53,266 nt of DNA from CAZAQS01 sp964486825 (lineage in GTDB: Bacteria > Chloroflexota > Anaerolineae > Anaerolineales > UBA4823), in contig CAZAQS010000005.1 of assembly GCA_964486825.1 (NCBI GenBank), forward strand, positions 1 to 53,266, given 5' to 3'. Below, piece after piece: positions 1 through 9,107 of this stretch. The position numbers and the translations under genes were made by a program. Under the pieces are notes generated by a model. It was not told the DNA's origin, made no database searches, and was given only the letters and a program-made list of their open reading frames with translations. The first letter of the stretch is position 1, and each line of letters starts with the position of its first letter.

Positions 1-1416
1 TTCGACGCCTTGCTGGATGGTTTTTTCGGGCACAAATCCAAGGGTGTTTTGAATCTTGCTGAAGCTAACCCAGTAATTGCGTGGGTCTAGCTCGGCATTC
101 TTTTCTACGATCTCAGCATCCGGCACGAGCTTGTGGATGATCTCACCGATCTGCCGGATGGTGTAGTTCTGTTCATTCGAACCGACGTTAAACACCTGGT
201 TGCGTACGAGCGGAAGGGGAGCCTCCAGGACTTGCAGGAGGGCTGTGGCGGCATCATCCACATGCAGGAAAGGCCGCCACTGTTCGCCGCCAAAAATTGT
301 TATCTGCCCATCTACCACAGCCTTGGCGGTAAGCAAATTCACGACCAGGTCAAAGCGAGTCCGCCCAGACAAGCCGTATATCGTACCAAGACGCAGGATC
401 ACCGGAGCAAAACGGTCGTCCGCCATGCTTTGAAGCACTTTCTCTGAGGCGATCTTACTGCGAGCGTACAAGGAGACCGGGTTGAGCTGGGATTTTTCGT
501 CCAGCTTTACATCACTGGCGCCGTACACGGAACAGGTACTGGCAAAGATAAAGCGGCTGACGCCACTCCCCTTGCAAACCTCAGCAGTCATACGTGTGGC
601 CATGAGGTTGATATCGGTGGTCAGATTTTCATCCAGGGCACAAGCGGGATCTCCAACGATCCCACCGAGATGGATGACTGCGTCTACACCCTGGGTGGCT
701 TCCACGACTTTATCGATCTGGCGGAAATCTTCCTGCAGGATCTTCAAGCGCGGGTGGTTGATCACCTCCTTGATGGGATCCGTGCCATACAGAAGGAGAT
801 CCAGCAAGGTCACCCGGTAACCTTTGTCCAGCAGCTTGGGAAGGAGGGCAGAGCCGATATAACCTGCACCGCCAATGACCAGCACCGAGCGAATTTTGCC
901 CTGCTCGGTATGTTTGTGCAGGCTGCGCTCAGCGGCGATCACATTATTCCAAATCAAGGCCCAAGCGCGGGCTGTCACCAGGAAGACAATCGTCAACCCC
1001 CATGCCATAGGGAAAGCCCGCCGGGGTAGATACAGGTTTAAGAAGCCTTCTGAGAAATAGACCAGCGAGCCAAAGATGAGATAGGCCACGCTGACGGCCT
1101 GTATGACGACCAAGATCTTATAGCGACCGCGGTAAAAGCGCCCGTATGTGTAGAAACCGTTTAAAGAAAATACGACCAGGCAGATTAGAGTCAATAACCA
1201 GGCGCTGCTGATATAGCCATCGAAGTAGTACCAGAAAGTGCCGCGGAAATCGATGATCGTGGGGGCTTCATAAGCCACGTAATAGAAGAAGCCGGCTGCC
1301 AGGGCAGTGATGATGGCAAGGTTAACCAAGACCATATCAGCCACCAGCCTGACGATCCCCTCATAAGAGATGCGGTGCTTCAAATGATTAACAATAGCGG
1401 CAAATTTCGCTTGCAT
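1..1416 (-). CDS. Membrane-anchored NAD-dependent sugar epimerase/dehydratase (SDR), C-terminus off the window
   Basis: Leftward open frame of 472 codons that runs off the left edge. The first ~170 residues contain four hydrophobic segments (around residues 15-40, 60-85, 95-120 and 130-155), like the membrane part of CapD/sugar-transferase proteins. Then comes an extended SDR: nucleotide-binding GGAGYIGS near residue 177, the active-site region STCSVYGAS, and the YARSK catalytic Tyr/Lys pair near residue 317. The family oxidises or epimerises nucleotide-linked sugars with NAD(P). Fusion of a membrane domain to a UDP-glucose-epimerase-like SDR is uncommon. ATG at 1416 is preceded by a GAGG-rich stretch. 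The gene lies 32 bp downstream of the aminotransferase, so the two are probably one operon for surface glycan precursors. The exact sugar substrate cannot be told. Confidence 0.85.
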   Translation of the reverse strand, partial: MQAKFAAIVNHLKHRISYEGIVRLVADMVLVNLAIITALAAGFFYYVAYEAPTIIDFRGTFWYYFDGYISSAWLLTLICLVVFSLNGFYTYGRFYRGRYKILVVIQAVSVAYLIFGSLVYFSEGFLNLYLPRRAFPMAWGLTIVFLVTARAWALIWNNVIAAERSLHKHTEQGKIRSVLVIGGAGYIGSALLPKLLDKGYRVTLLDLLLYGTDPIKEVINHPRLKILQEDFRQIDKVVEATQGVDAVIHLGGIVGDPACALDENLTTDINLMATRMTAEVCKGSGVSRFIFASTCSVYGASDVKLDEKSQLNPVSLYARSKIASEKVLQSMADDRFAPVILRLGTIYGLSGRTRFDLVVNLLTAKAVVDGQITIFGGEQWRPFLHVDDAATALLQVLEAPLPLVRNQVFNVGSNEQNYTIRQIGEIIHKLVPDAEIVEKNAELDPRNYWVSFSKIQNTLGFVPEKTIQQGVE

Positions 1417-1448
1417 GATCCTCGGAGCCTCACAGGAACCGGCAGGCT

Positions 1449-2630
1449 TCAGCCCAGTGCATCCTGCACGGAGGCAGCATGAGCGTGGATATTCCGGATG
1501 GCAGCTGCGATCTTGATCGTCACTTCAGGGGTCATATTCGACCACATCGGCAGGCTCAAGCTGTGGGAAGCCAGCCAATTGGTAACTGGTAAGGCCTGAC
1601 CGTTGAAATACTCCTTATAAGCGGTCTGGCGGTGGACCGGTGGATCGTAATATTTACGGCTGTCGATCTTTTCGTGGGTTAGAGCTTCGGCCAGAGCATC
1701 CCGTCCCAAGCCAAAGCTTTCAGGATCAATGGTGATCGAATATTCACGGTAAGAGTTGCGGTCTCCGGGACGGACTTCCTGAAAACCGATCCCGGGAGTC
1801 GCCTGGAGCTGCTCTCGAAACAAAGAAGCAGTCTGGTTGCGCGAGGCGGCAGCCTGCTCCAGGTATTTCAGGCTATACAGACCCATCAAGGCGCTCAACT
1901 CCGGCAAACGAGCGTTCAGACCGGGGAAGACGCTGTCGTAGCTGCCATCATTGCCGTATTCTCGGCCGATTCGCACCATGCGCGCCAGCTCATCATTGTT
2001 GGTAGCAACGATGCCCCCTTCCCCAGAGATCAGCAGCTTGGTTGGGCTCATGCTAAAGACCTGAGCGTCTCCCTGCCCGCCGACGGGTTTCCCCTGGTAC
2101 AATGCGCCAAAACCATGGGCGGCATCGAAGATCAGCTTCAGGTTGTGGCGCTCAGCGATTAGTTGAAGATCATCGATGCAAGCCGGGTTACCAAAGTTAT
2201 GGACTGCTAGAATGGCAGAGGTTTGAGGGGTAATAGCTGCCTCAACCAGGGAGGCGTCCAGGGTGGTTGTTTGCTGGTCTACATCGACAAACACCGGCTT
2301 CAACCCACACCAGACCAAGGCGCTAACGGTTGCCATAAAGGTAAAACTTGGGACAATCACCTCACCGGTCAGGTTCAAGCCGCGATAAGCCAACATCAAA
2401 CCGGTGGTGCAGCTCGAGACAGCTACGGCATGGCGTACTCCCAGGTATTCCTGGATGGCGATTTCAAAATTTTCCAGGAACCTGCCCCGGGTTACCATGC
2501 CCGTCGATAAAATCTCTTGAACGCCTGCCTGGATTTCTGAAAACTCCGGTAATACAGGCCGGACGATGTTTAATTTCTCTTCAAAAGCTGGTCTACCCCC
2601 CAGGATTGCAGGTTTACCGGTCATAACCAC
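1449..2630 (-). CDS. DegT/DnrJ/EryC1/StrS family PLP-dependent sugar aminotransferase
   Basis: 393 residues, the usual length for this family, which transfers an amino group to keto-sugar nucleotides. The cofactor region FDAAHGFGA and the Schiff-base lysine in SPTKLL (about K198) are both present, as is the N-terminal substrate/PLP region AVSSCTTGLM. The C-terminal DPPVHRQTAY segment is also typical. Start chosen at 2630, although an in-frame ATG two codons later is possible. It is the upstream partner of the membrane-bound epimerase. The pair suggests synthesis of an amino-deoxysugar for glycan or lipid decoration; this role is inference. Confidence 0.9.
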   Translation of the reverse strand: MVMTGKPAILGGRPAFEEKLNIVRPVLPEFSEIQAGVQEILSTGMVTRGRFLENFEIAIQEYLGVRHAVAVSSCTTGLMLAYRGLNLTGEVIVPSFTFMATVSALVWCGLKPVFVDVDQQTTTLDASLVEAAITPQTSAILAVHNFGNPACIDDLQLIAERHNLKLIFDAAHGFGALYQGKPVGGQGDAQVFSMSPTKLLISGEGGIVATNNDELARMVRIGREYGNDGSYDSVFPGLNARLPELSALMGLYSLKYLEQAAASRNQTASLFREQLQATPGIGFQEVRPGDRNSYREYSITIDPESFGLGRDALAEALTHEKIDSRKYYDPPVHRQTAYKEYFNGQALPVTNWLASHSLSLPMWSNMTPEVTIKIAAAIRNIHAHAASVQDALG

Positions 2631-2869
2631 CTTTCCAAAACATGGATTAGGAACAGCATAAGCATAGTGGCAGTGGGTGTCGCTATCGCAGGCTATTATA
2701 AACTCTAAACATAGTTTTACGAGGGATGATTATCAGCCAGAGCGCCGGGTGATAGAGGTATGTTGCAACAGGATCATCATAACCAGTGAGCGGCATCAGG
2801 TATACTTGAAAGTTAGAGGGAAAGCTCTGGAAACGGGGAAATTTTCAGACAGAACGGAGGGAGGCAAGA
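2631..2869. other. Intergenic region between divergent genes
   Basis: 239 bp separating the aminotransferase (leftward) from the P450 (rightward). A TATACT hexamer at 2801-2806 could be a -10 for the P450, but no convincing -35 lies 16-18 bp upstream. A good ribosome-binding site (GGAGGGAGG) sits just before the P450 ATG. I see no hairpin or RNA gene. Confidence 0.35.
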
Positions 2870-4267
2870 ATGTCCCGAAAAGGAGAGCTTACGGCAGGAC
2901 AATCTCTAAAGGGAGTACCGCCAGGGCCGAAGGGCAGCCCATTATTGGGCAGCATGAAGGATATCCAAAAGGACGTCCTGGGATTCTTCACGAGGCTTCC
3001 TTTGGAGTACGGAGAATTCGTCAAGTTTCGCTTCATCTTCTGGACGGCTTATTTTACAAGCAGCCCTGCTTTGATCAAGCATGTGCTCCAGGAAAACCAT
3101 CGCAACTATAACAAGCAAAATATGGATTACCAAAATCTCAAGCCGCTGGTTGGAGAAGGCTTGCTCACCAGCGATGGAGATTTCTGGCTTCGCCAGCGCC
3201 GCCTGATTCAACCAGCTTTCCACAAAAAGCGTCTTCAGGCCTTTGGGGATCTGATGACAGAGACCACCCTCGAGATGTTGGAGCGCTGGGAGCAACGTGA
3301 CCACCCAGAACAAGCGGTGGATTTGACCGGTGAAATGATGCGCTTAACCTTGAGCATCGTCGGAAAAGCGCTCTTCAGCCAGGATTTGAGCCGGGAGGCC
3401 GCAATCGTTGGGGAGGCGTTCAGTGTGGCGAATGAGGAGATCTCGCTCCGCTTCAGAAGCCTGCTCAACCCGCCTCTCTGGGTGCCTACCCCGCGCAACC
3501 GGCGTTTTACTGCGGCTTCGAAGTCTTTGAATGAAGTGGTCGATGAAATCATCAAAACTCGCCGGGCCGAGCTGGGAAAAAGAGATGAAAAAGTGGATCA
3601 GGATCTGCTTTCGATGTTGTTGAAGGCAAGGGATGAAAACAGCGGCGAAGGCATGACAGACTCACAATTGAGGGACGAGGTGATGACCCTGCTGCTGGCC
3701 GGGCACGAAACCACGGCAAACACGTTATCCTGGACCTGGTACCTGCTTTCGCAAAACCAAGGTGCAGAACAACGCCTGCAGGAAGAGCTTAAAAGGGTTT
3801 TGAATGGTCGCACCCCTACCATGGATGATCTCGCAGAGCTCGAGTACACGCGCTGGGTGATCCAGGAATCCCTGCGCCTCTACCCACCTGCCTGGATGAT
3901 CAGCCGGAAAGCGATCAACGATGATGAATTCAACGGGTATTTGATCCCGGCAGATGCGATTGTCGAAATAAGCCCTTATGTCACTCACCGCCATCCGAAG
4001 TATTGGGAGGATCCAAACTTATTCATCCCGGAGCGGTTCCGCCGTGAGGTATCCGAAAAACGAGTACCCTACACCTATTTCCCTTTTGGGGGAGGGCCAC
4101 GTTTATGTATCGGCCGCGACTTTGCGATGACCGAAGCCCAGTTGGTGCTGGCAACTATTGCCTCGCGCTACTGCCTGGAAATGGCGCCCGGGCACCCGGT
4201 AGAGCCGGAGCCTTTAATCACGCTCCGTCCCAGGTACGGGCTTTCTATGTACATTCAGCCACTTTAG
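2870..4267 (+). CDS. Cytochrome P450 monooxygenase
   Basis: 465 residues, a complete soluble bacterial P450. It begins with the proline-rich PPGPKGSPLLG hinge, without a clear membrane anchor. The I-helix oxygen-activation motif AGHETTA, the K-helix ESLR, the PERF segment and the haem loop FPFGGGPRLCIGR (thiolate Cys about residue 413) are all intact. ATG at 2870 has a strong GGAGG site 8-9 nt upstream. It resembles fatty-acid or terpenoid-hydroxylating P450s of the CYP110/CYP102-like type, but the substrate cannot be read from sequence. No ferredoxin or reductase gene is adjacent, so electrons must come from partners encoded elsewhere. Confidence 0.95.
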   Translation: MSRKGELTAGQSLKGVPPGPKGSPLLGSMKDIQKDVLGFFTRLPLEYGEFVKFRFIFWTAYFTSSPALIKHVLQENHRNYNKQNMDYQNLKPLVGEGLLTSDGDFWLRQRRLIQPAFHKKRLQAFGDLMTETTLEMLERWEQRDHPEQAVDLTGEMMRLTLSIVGKALFSQDLSREAAIVGEAFSVANEEISLRFRSLLNPPLWVPTPRNRRFTAASKSLNEVVDEIIKTRRAELGKRDEKVDQDLLSMLLKARDENSGEGMTDSQLRDEVMTLLLAGHETTANTLSWTWYLLSQNQGAEQRLQEELKRVLNGRTPTMDDLAELEYTRWVIQESLRLYPPAWMISRKAINDDEFNGYLIPADAIVEISPYVTHRHPKYWEDPNLFIPERFRREVSEKRVPYTYFPFGGGPRLCIGRDFAMTEAQLVLATIASRYCLEMAPGHPVEPEPLITLRPRYGLSMYIQPL

Positions 4268-4277
4268 TTTATAAAAT

Positions 4278-4511
4278 TTATGAGAAACGAACCATGCCCA
4301 TGAGGAGCAAGAAACCGAAGCCGAGGGGTGCGATCGTGTAGGCCATAATATGCAGGATCGTTCCGGGGATAATGCCCCAGCGCTCCTGCATTGGTTTGAG
4401 CTCTTTGTAAAAGAGGGGCAGCCTGAAATGGGCAAGTTCATCCGTATAAGATGAGATGCTCACAAACCCCAAGACAAGAAAACCGAGGCCGAAGATATTC
4501 ATTATGTCCAT
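4278..4511 (-). CDS. Small membrane protein, function unknown
   Basis: 77 residues from the ATG at 4511, chosen because GGAG lies 6 nt upstream. The frame stays open to an ATG at 4562, but that start has no ribosome-binding site. Two hydrophobic helices (about residues 4-20 and 52-73) flank a polar loop, and the protein ends a few residues after the second helix. It converges on the P450 gene with 10 bp between stops. I do not recognise a family. Codon use and the two well-spaced helices argue for a real gene. Confidence 0.55.
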   Translation of the reverse strand: MDIMNIFGLGFLVLGFVSISSYTDELAHFRLPLFYKELKPMQERWGIIPGTILHIMAYTIAPLGFGFLLLMGMVRFS

Positions 4512-4562
4512 ATATGTCTCCAAGGGCTTTGTCAAGCATTCAGACAAAGCTTTATGGTCCAT

Positions 4563-4925
4563 CCCAGTTTGCTAACGAGTTATTGAGTTATAGGGAGGAA
4601 CATCCGAGGTCGTCTTAGTGGATTGTAGGTTAAGTATAATCGAACATAATTAATCAAGAAAGTGCAACCTTCCCCCCAAATTGCGGATGGATGTCATTTA
4701 ATCTTGGCAACCAGTCTGTGCAATTTTGGAAGTCATTATGTAGAGCATACACCCTTGATATGATAAACGCTTGATAGTGTATAATTTATGAGTGTAAATA
4801 TATCGTAGATGATCTTACCGAAGGTAATGACAAGCATTGATAGTAACTTTAACAATACTGTTTCAGTGGGGGATTTGTGAACAAGGACAGCATGCAGCAA
4901 CGGGGAAAAAGAGAGCGCGCAAGTT
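4563..4925. other. AT-rich intergenic region upstream of the kinase gene
   Basis: About 360 bp, clearly more AT-rich than the flanking genes. It separates the leftward small membrane protein from the rightward kinase. It holds one recognisable promoter-like pair, listed separately. I see no RNA gene, strong hairpin or long repeat. Confidence 0.4.
4755..4785 (+). promoter_or_regulatory. Possible sigma70-type promoter for the kinase gene
   Basis: TTGATA at 4755-4760 and a perfect TATAAT at 4780-4785 are separated by 19 bp, longer than the ideal 17. Transcription would start near 4792, leaving a leader of about 130 nt before the kinase ATG. Confidence 0.4.
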
Positions 4926-7900
4926 ATGGATGATTTAATTGGTCAAACTTTAAACCGCTACAAGATACTCGACAAAGTAGGTGAAGGCGGGATTGGAGCG
5001 GTCTACCGCGCTTACGATAACATCCTACAAAGGGACGTTGCCATTAAGGTAATGCGCCCGGAATATGCCCGTCAACCAAATTTTAGAGAGCGCTTCCTGG
5101 AAGAAGCCCGCGCGGTTGCAAGGTTGGACCACCCAAGCATTGTAAAAGTCCACGATTTCGGCCAGACCGATGAATTGCTGTATATCGTGATGGAGTATAT
5201 CCCAGGGAATAACCTGCGAGAGATCCTGAATAATTTGCGTGCTCAAAACCAGTGGGTCGTCTTGACGGAGGCCATCCAGATCGTACAGCAAACCGCCCAG
5301 GCAATCGAATACGCTCATAACCAGGGCTTGCTGCACCGGGATATCAAGCCGGAAAACCTGATGCTTAAGCAAGAGCCAGGCAACGGTCTTCCTTACCGGG
5401 TCGTCCTGACAGACCTCGGCCTGGCAAAAGTCCTGGCAGAGAGTGGGGCAGCTGGTGAAGGAGAGGTTATTGGCACGCCTGGATATATCTCTCCAGAGCA
5501 CGCCCTCGGCCAGGAAACAGACGCGAGAAGCGATATTTACTCACTGGGAGTCTTACTTTACGAGCTTTCGGTCGGCAGGTCTCCCTTCCCGGCCCGCACT
5601 ATATCTGAGGCAGTCCGCTACCACACCGAAGAGCCATTGACGAAACCGCGCTCACTCAGGCCGGACCTGCCGATTGCATTAGAACGGGTCATCCTGAGAG
5701 CATTAGAACGAGACCCTGCCCGCAGGTTTACAGCCGCCAGCGAGCTCAACCAGGCTCTAGAGGAGATCAAACCGTCTGTGCATGAGGCGGCATACACTCC
5801 AACTTCAGATGAGGACACAGTAAGCCTGGTTACCCAATACGAGCACACCCAGGCCTCCACCCTGCCTCCGGATGGAGGCTCACGCAACCTTGAAGACCTG
5901 CGACGTTACCATATCGAGATCCTGGCTCCGGATAGCAGCATCACAACTGTCCAGCTCAAACCCTCCGGAATGACCATCGGGCGGGAGGAAGATAACGACA
6001 TCGTCCTGGATAGCCCCAAGGTCTCGAGGAGGCACGCCCGTATCCAGCATGATGGAGTGAAGTTTTGGGTGAGCGACCTCAACAGCCGGAACGGGACCTT
6101 CCTTGGCGAGACACGCCTGATCCCAGGCGAGCCGGAGACCTGGACGCCGGATAAGGCCATGAAGATCGGCGATTTCTGGTTGAGGTTGCGGGATACTGAG
6201 ACTCGGCGGGTGACACCTGGGGTAACCAGGCCGGCCGCTGCTCAAACCACCCAAGTTGAAGCCGTAGTGGCCTCTGGAGCAGGCTCCGAACAGATCGGGA
6301 TCTTCGCCGAGACCGTCCATCTGTCAGTAACGCCCGGCAGTAGCACAACGGCCACTTTTGTCGTCCTGAATAAAGGGACAACCCTGGATCACTACCGCGT
6401 AAACGTGGAGGGCGTACCCAACAACTGGCTCCCCTCCCCTCCACCTATGATCCAGGTCTTACCCGGTGGACAGCAAGAAGTCAGGCTTTCGATACAGCCC
6501 CCTCAATCTCCCACCAGCCGGCCGGGCCGATACCCACTCACGGTGAAGGTCACCAGCCAAACCAGCAGCGATCGCAGCGCTGAAGTCAGGTTGATCCTTA
6601 CAGTGGGGGTATACAGCCGTTTCAGCAGTGATATGCGCCCACGCCGTGTGCAAAGTGAGGAGAACATCCAGGTCTCCATCCAGAACCTGGGCAACGCGCA
6701 GGATACATTCACGATTGAAATGGTAGACCAGTCTGGAGAGCTGATCTTCCATCCACCTCAAGCACGCTTTAACCTCTCGGAGGGAGAGGTGGCGACTACC
6801 GAGTTTGTAGGTTCCCCCAGGAGCAGGCGCCTGGTAGGCAGTGCACGCTCCAACCCTTTTACAGCTCGTATCACTGCCAGTAGCGGGGAAAGCAGAACGC
6901 ATGCTGGCGAGCTCTCGCACTCAGGCATCATCCCACCCATTGTCATTCCGTTGCTGCTTGTGTTGTGCCTGTGCCTGGGAAGTCTGGCAGCCTACGGCTA
7001 CTTCGACATCCTGGCCCGCCCGGCATCTGCACGCCAGACTGCTGTGGCAGAGACCCAGATTGCAGCAGCTACAGAAGCGGCATTGGCAGAAGCTAACCAG
7101 GCTACCATCCAGGCTGCTACGGCAACCGCCGACTGGCTCTTTTCCCTGACATTGACCGCATTGCCCACGCCACTTGATCCAACTCCCACAGAAACTCCTA
7201 CCCCGATCGTCATTGTGGTCACTCCCACTCCCCTCCCGGAGCCGCCCGCTACTCCGACGGATACACCTACGCCGATCGTCATTGTGGTCACTCCAACTCC
7301 TGAGCCAACTCCAACACCCCCGCCACCTACCCCGACGGTCCCCCCTACCCCGGTCCCGGTCGAGCCAACGCCCACGCCTATCGGAGGCAGCTTGCTGGTT
7401 GAATTTGCATCCAACCGGGATGGGAACTACGAGATTTACGCCATGCTGGGCGATGGGACAGCCCAAACCAGGGTGACGAACAATCCAGGGGTAGATGACA
7501 CATCACCTGACCTTACCCCCGATTTCACCCGCACGGTTTTTGTCTCCAACCGGGATGGGAACTTAGAGATTTACGTCATGAACGCCAATGGCTCCGACCA
7601 GAGACGGCTCACAAACAATACTTTCAGAGATTACAGCCCCACCTGGTCGCCGAATGGGACCCGCATCGCCTTCGTATCTGACCGGGATGGCAACTCCGAG
7701 ATCTATGTCATGAATGCGGATGGTTCGAACCAGATCCGGCTGACAAACACGGCGGTCAACAATGACAACCCCTCCTGGTCACCGGATGGCAACCGCATCG
7801 TTTTCGACTCAACGGACGGAACCGGTCGGGCAATTATGATCATGGATTCAAATGGCCAGAACATCACTCCCCTGACCGGTACAGAAAATGGGAACATCGA

Positions 7901-8177
7901 TCCAGCCTTTTCCCCAGATGGACAACGCATCGCTTTTGCATCAGACCGTGATGGTAATTTTGAGCTATACCTGATGAACACCAATGGTACAAATGTAACC
8001 CGGCTGACGAATATCCCCCAAAATGTCGCCGGTCCGAACTGGTCCAGGGATGGGCAATATATCACCTTTTACACAACCGATCAAAACCATATGGAGATTT
8101 ACCGGATAAGGGTGGATGGAACCGACCTGAGAAACCTGAGCAATACGCAGAGCAGCGATATCGAACCCAGCTGGTAA
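4926..8177 (+). CDS. Receptor-like Ser/Thr protein kinase with FHA, membrane span and TolB-type beta-propeller
   Basis: 1083 residues. Order: a PknB-type kinase domain (about 10-275) with glycine loop GEGGIGAVYRA, lysine in AIKVM, HRDIKPEN catalytic loop, DLG in place of DFG, and GTPGYISPEH; an FHA phosphothreonine-binding domain (about 350-415: GREEDND, SRRHARI, NSRNGTFLG); one or two Ig-like domains of the NEW3/CARDB type (about 455-650); a membrane helix (about 667-690); a Pro/Thr linker (about 745-820); and six TolB/WD40-like blades (about 825-1083) carrying DGN.EIYVMNADGS repeats. Kinase and FHA precede the helix and should be cytoplasmic, with the propeller outside as a sensor. The polarity of the Ig-like domains, N-terminal to the helix, is odd and suggests they are intracellular. 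The ligand is unknown. Confidence 0.93.
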   Translation: MDDLIGQTLNRYKILDKVGEGGIGAVYRAYDNILQRDVAIKVMRPEYARQPNFRERFLEEARAVARLDHPSIVKVHDFGQTDELLYIVMEYIPGNNLREILNNLRAQNQWVVLTEAIQIVQQTAQAIEYAHNQGLLHRDIKPENLMLKQEPGNGLPYRVVLTDLGLAKVLAESGAAGEGEVIGTPGYISPEHALGQETDARSDIYSLGVLLYELSVGRSPFPARTISEAVRYHTEEPLTKPRSLRPDLPIALERVILRALERDPARRFTAASELNQALEEIKPSVHEAAYTPTSDEDTVSLVTQYEHTQASTLPPDGGSRNLEDLRRYHIEILAPDSSITTVQLKPSGMTIGREEDNDIVLDSPKVSRRHARIQHDGVKFWVSDLNSRNGTFLGETRLIPGEPETWTPDKAMKIGDFWLRLRDTETRRVTPGVTRPAAAQTTQVEAVVASGAGSEQIGIFAETVHLSVTPGSSTTATFVVLNKGTTLDHYRVNVEGVPNNWLPSPPPMIQVLPGGQQEVRLSIQPPQSPTSRPGRYPLTVKVTSQTSSDRSAEVRLILTVGVYSRFSSDMRPRRVQSEENIQVSIQNLGNAQDTFTIEMVDQSGELIFHPPQARFNLSEGEVATTEFVGSPRSRRLVGSARSNPFTARITASSGESRTHAGELSHSGIIPPIVIPLLLVLCLCLGSLAAYGYFDILARPASARQTAVAETQIAAATEAALAEANQATIQAATATADWLFSLTLTALPTPLDPTPTETPTPIVIVVTPTPLPEPPATPTDTPTPIVIVVTPTPEPTPTPPPPTPTVPPTPVPVEPTPTPIGGSLLVEFASNRDGNYEIYAMLGDGTAQTRVTNNPGVDDTSPDLTPDFTRTVFVSNRDGNLEIYVMNANGSDQRRLTNNTFRDYSPTWSPNGTRIAFVSDRDGNSEIYVMNADGSNQIRLTNTAVNNDNPSWSPDGNRIVFDSTDGTGRAIMIMDSNGQNITPLTGTENGNIDPAFSPDGQRIAFASDRDGNFELYLMNTNGTNVTRLTNIPQNVAGPNWSRDGQYITFYTTDQNHMEIYRIRVDGTDLRNLSNTQSSDIEPSW
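7203..7294 (+). repeat. Duplicated linker module inside the kinase gene
   Basis: A 23-nt stretch at 7203-7225 recurs without mismatch at 7272-7294, 69 nt (23 codons) later. Each copy encodes PTPIVIVVTPTP within the Pro/Thr linker. This is recent in-frame duplication of spacer, typical of extracellular stalks. Confidence 0.8.
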
Positions 8178-8208
8178 GAGGGTATCGAGCCTGAATCAGG
8201 AGGGAAAT

Positions 8209-8602
8209 AGAAATGGGGTACATTCGGCAAAGTTCACTACGGAACGGGTGACAGAAAATATCAGAGAAGCGGTCTTGCGGCACGATATCCAGGTTAGATA
8301 CTGGTCACGCCAGGGGGACGCTGCTTCGTAGCGGACACAGGCCATCACCGCATTCTTGAGCTGCAACTGGCCGGGTACGAGATAACGGAGGCCGATATCT
8401 TGCGTGTGTTCGGAAACGGGCTGCCAACGGTGCAAGACGGCCTGGAGAAGGAGGCCTCGTTCCACTCTCCCAGCCGGAGGGCTTGAGCATCCATCAAAAT
8501 CGGATCTATATCGCCGGCACGAAAAATCATCTCATCCGGGTAGCTGACCTGGAGACAAACCTCGTGAGCACACTGCAGCTAGAGAAACCTGGATTCGGAT
8601 GA
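8209..8602 (+). pseudogene. Remnant of an NHLRC2-like thioredoxin/NHL-repeat protein gene
   Basis: Three pieces of one protein family survive in different frames. Piece 1 (about 8209-8300) encodes GVHSAKF and ENIREAVLRHDIQ from the thioredoxin-like domain. Piece 2 (about 8316-8470) encodes FVADTGHHRILEL, then VQDGLEKEASFHSP from the first NHL blades. Piece 3 (8471-8602) continues in another frame with PEGLSIHQNRIYIAGTKNH and LIRVADLETNLVSTL, then a TGA. NHLRC2-type proteins carry these segments in this order, but with about 100 residues between the first two. So the gene has suffered an internal deletion and at least one frameshift, and no start codon or active-site CxxC region remains. It follows the kinase by about 30 bp. 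Confidence 0.8.
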
Positions 8603-8711
8603 AACTTAAGGATGACTATTTCGTAAATATCTATAGGCCAATCAAAAGCTGAGGAGATCGCTCAACCTACTTACTCGTAGCTGGCGAATAAAGTTATAAG
8701 GAGATAATACA

Positions 8712-9062
8712 ATGAGAGAAAACCGTTTATACCGATCTAGAACAAACCGCATGTTGGGAGGTGTCTGCGCTGGTCTGGGCGACCTGGTTGGCATCGACCC
8801 TACCCTCGTGCGTTTGGCTTTCGTGGTTGTAGGCCTGGTTGGATTTGCACCGCAGATCATCCTTGTTTACCTGATCATGCTCTTAGTCGTGCCGGAGGAA
8901 CCGCCTATCCGCGGCGTGGATGACACAACCAGAGGCGAGAGCCTGGCGACACCCACTGCTGGACGTGATATCACCAGGGCAGAGGATGCGCCTGCTGCTC
9001 CTCCTTTCCCCGGAGTCGACCCTAGCGGAGGTACCCCTCCAGGAGAGAGTGGTCTTTCGTAA
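8712..9062 (+). CDS. PspC-domain membrane protein
   Basis: 116 residues. The N-terminal PspC domain is clear: LYRSRTNRMLGGVCAGLGD, a folded linker, and one long hydrophobic helix (about residues 37-62) ending in VVPEEP. The C-terminal ~45 residues are polar, rich in Pro, Gly and Thr, and probably disordered. PspC proteins respond to envelope stress in many phyla. Here it stands alone, without pspA or a fused toast-rack domain. ATG at 8712 has AAGGAGA 7-8 nt upstream. It ends before a strong shared terminator. Confidence 0.88.
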   Translation: MRENRLYRSRTNRMLGGVCAGLGDLVGIDPTLVRLAFVVVGLVGFAPQIILVYLIMLLVVPEEPPIRGVDDTTRGESLATPTAGRDITRAEDAPAAPPFPGVDPSGGTPPGESGLS

Positions 9063-9107
9063 TAGCTATTCCCAAAGATTTAGGCGAGAAATAATCACCA
9101 GTATTAC

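Noticed and set aside
2677..3111. Rightward 144-codon frame ahead of and into the P450 gene
   Set aside because: It overlaps the P450 in a different frame and has no ribosome-binding site or recognisable domain.
4877..4933. 18-codon upstream frame (GTG start) overlapping the kinase start
   Set aside because: G-rich sequence precedes it, but the peptide has no recognisable content and such short frames arise by chance.
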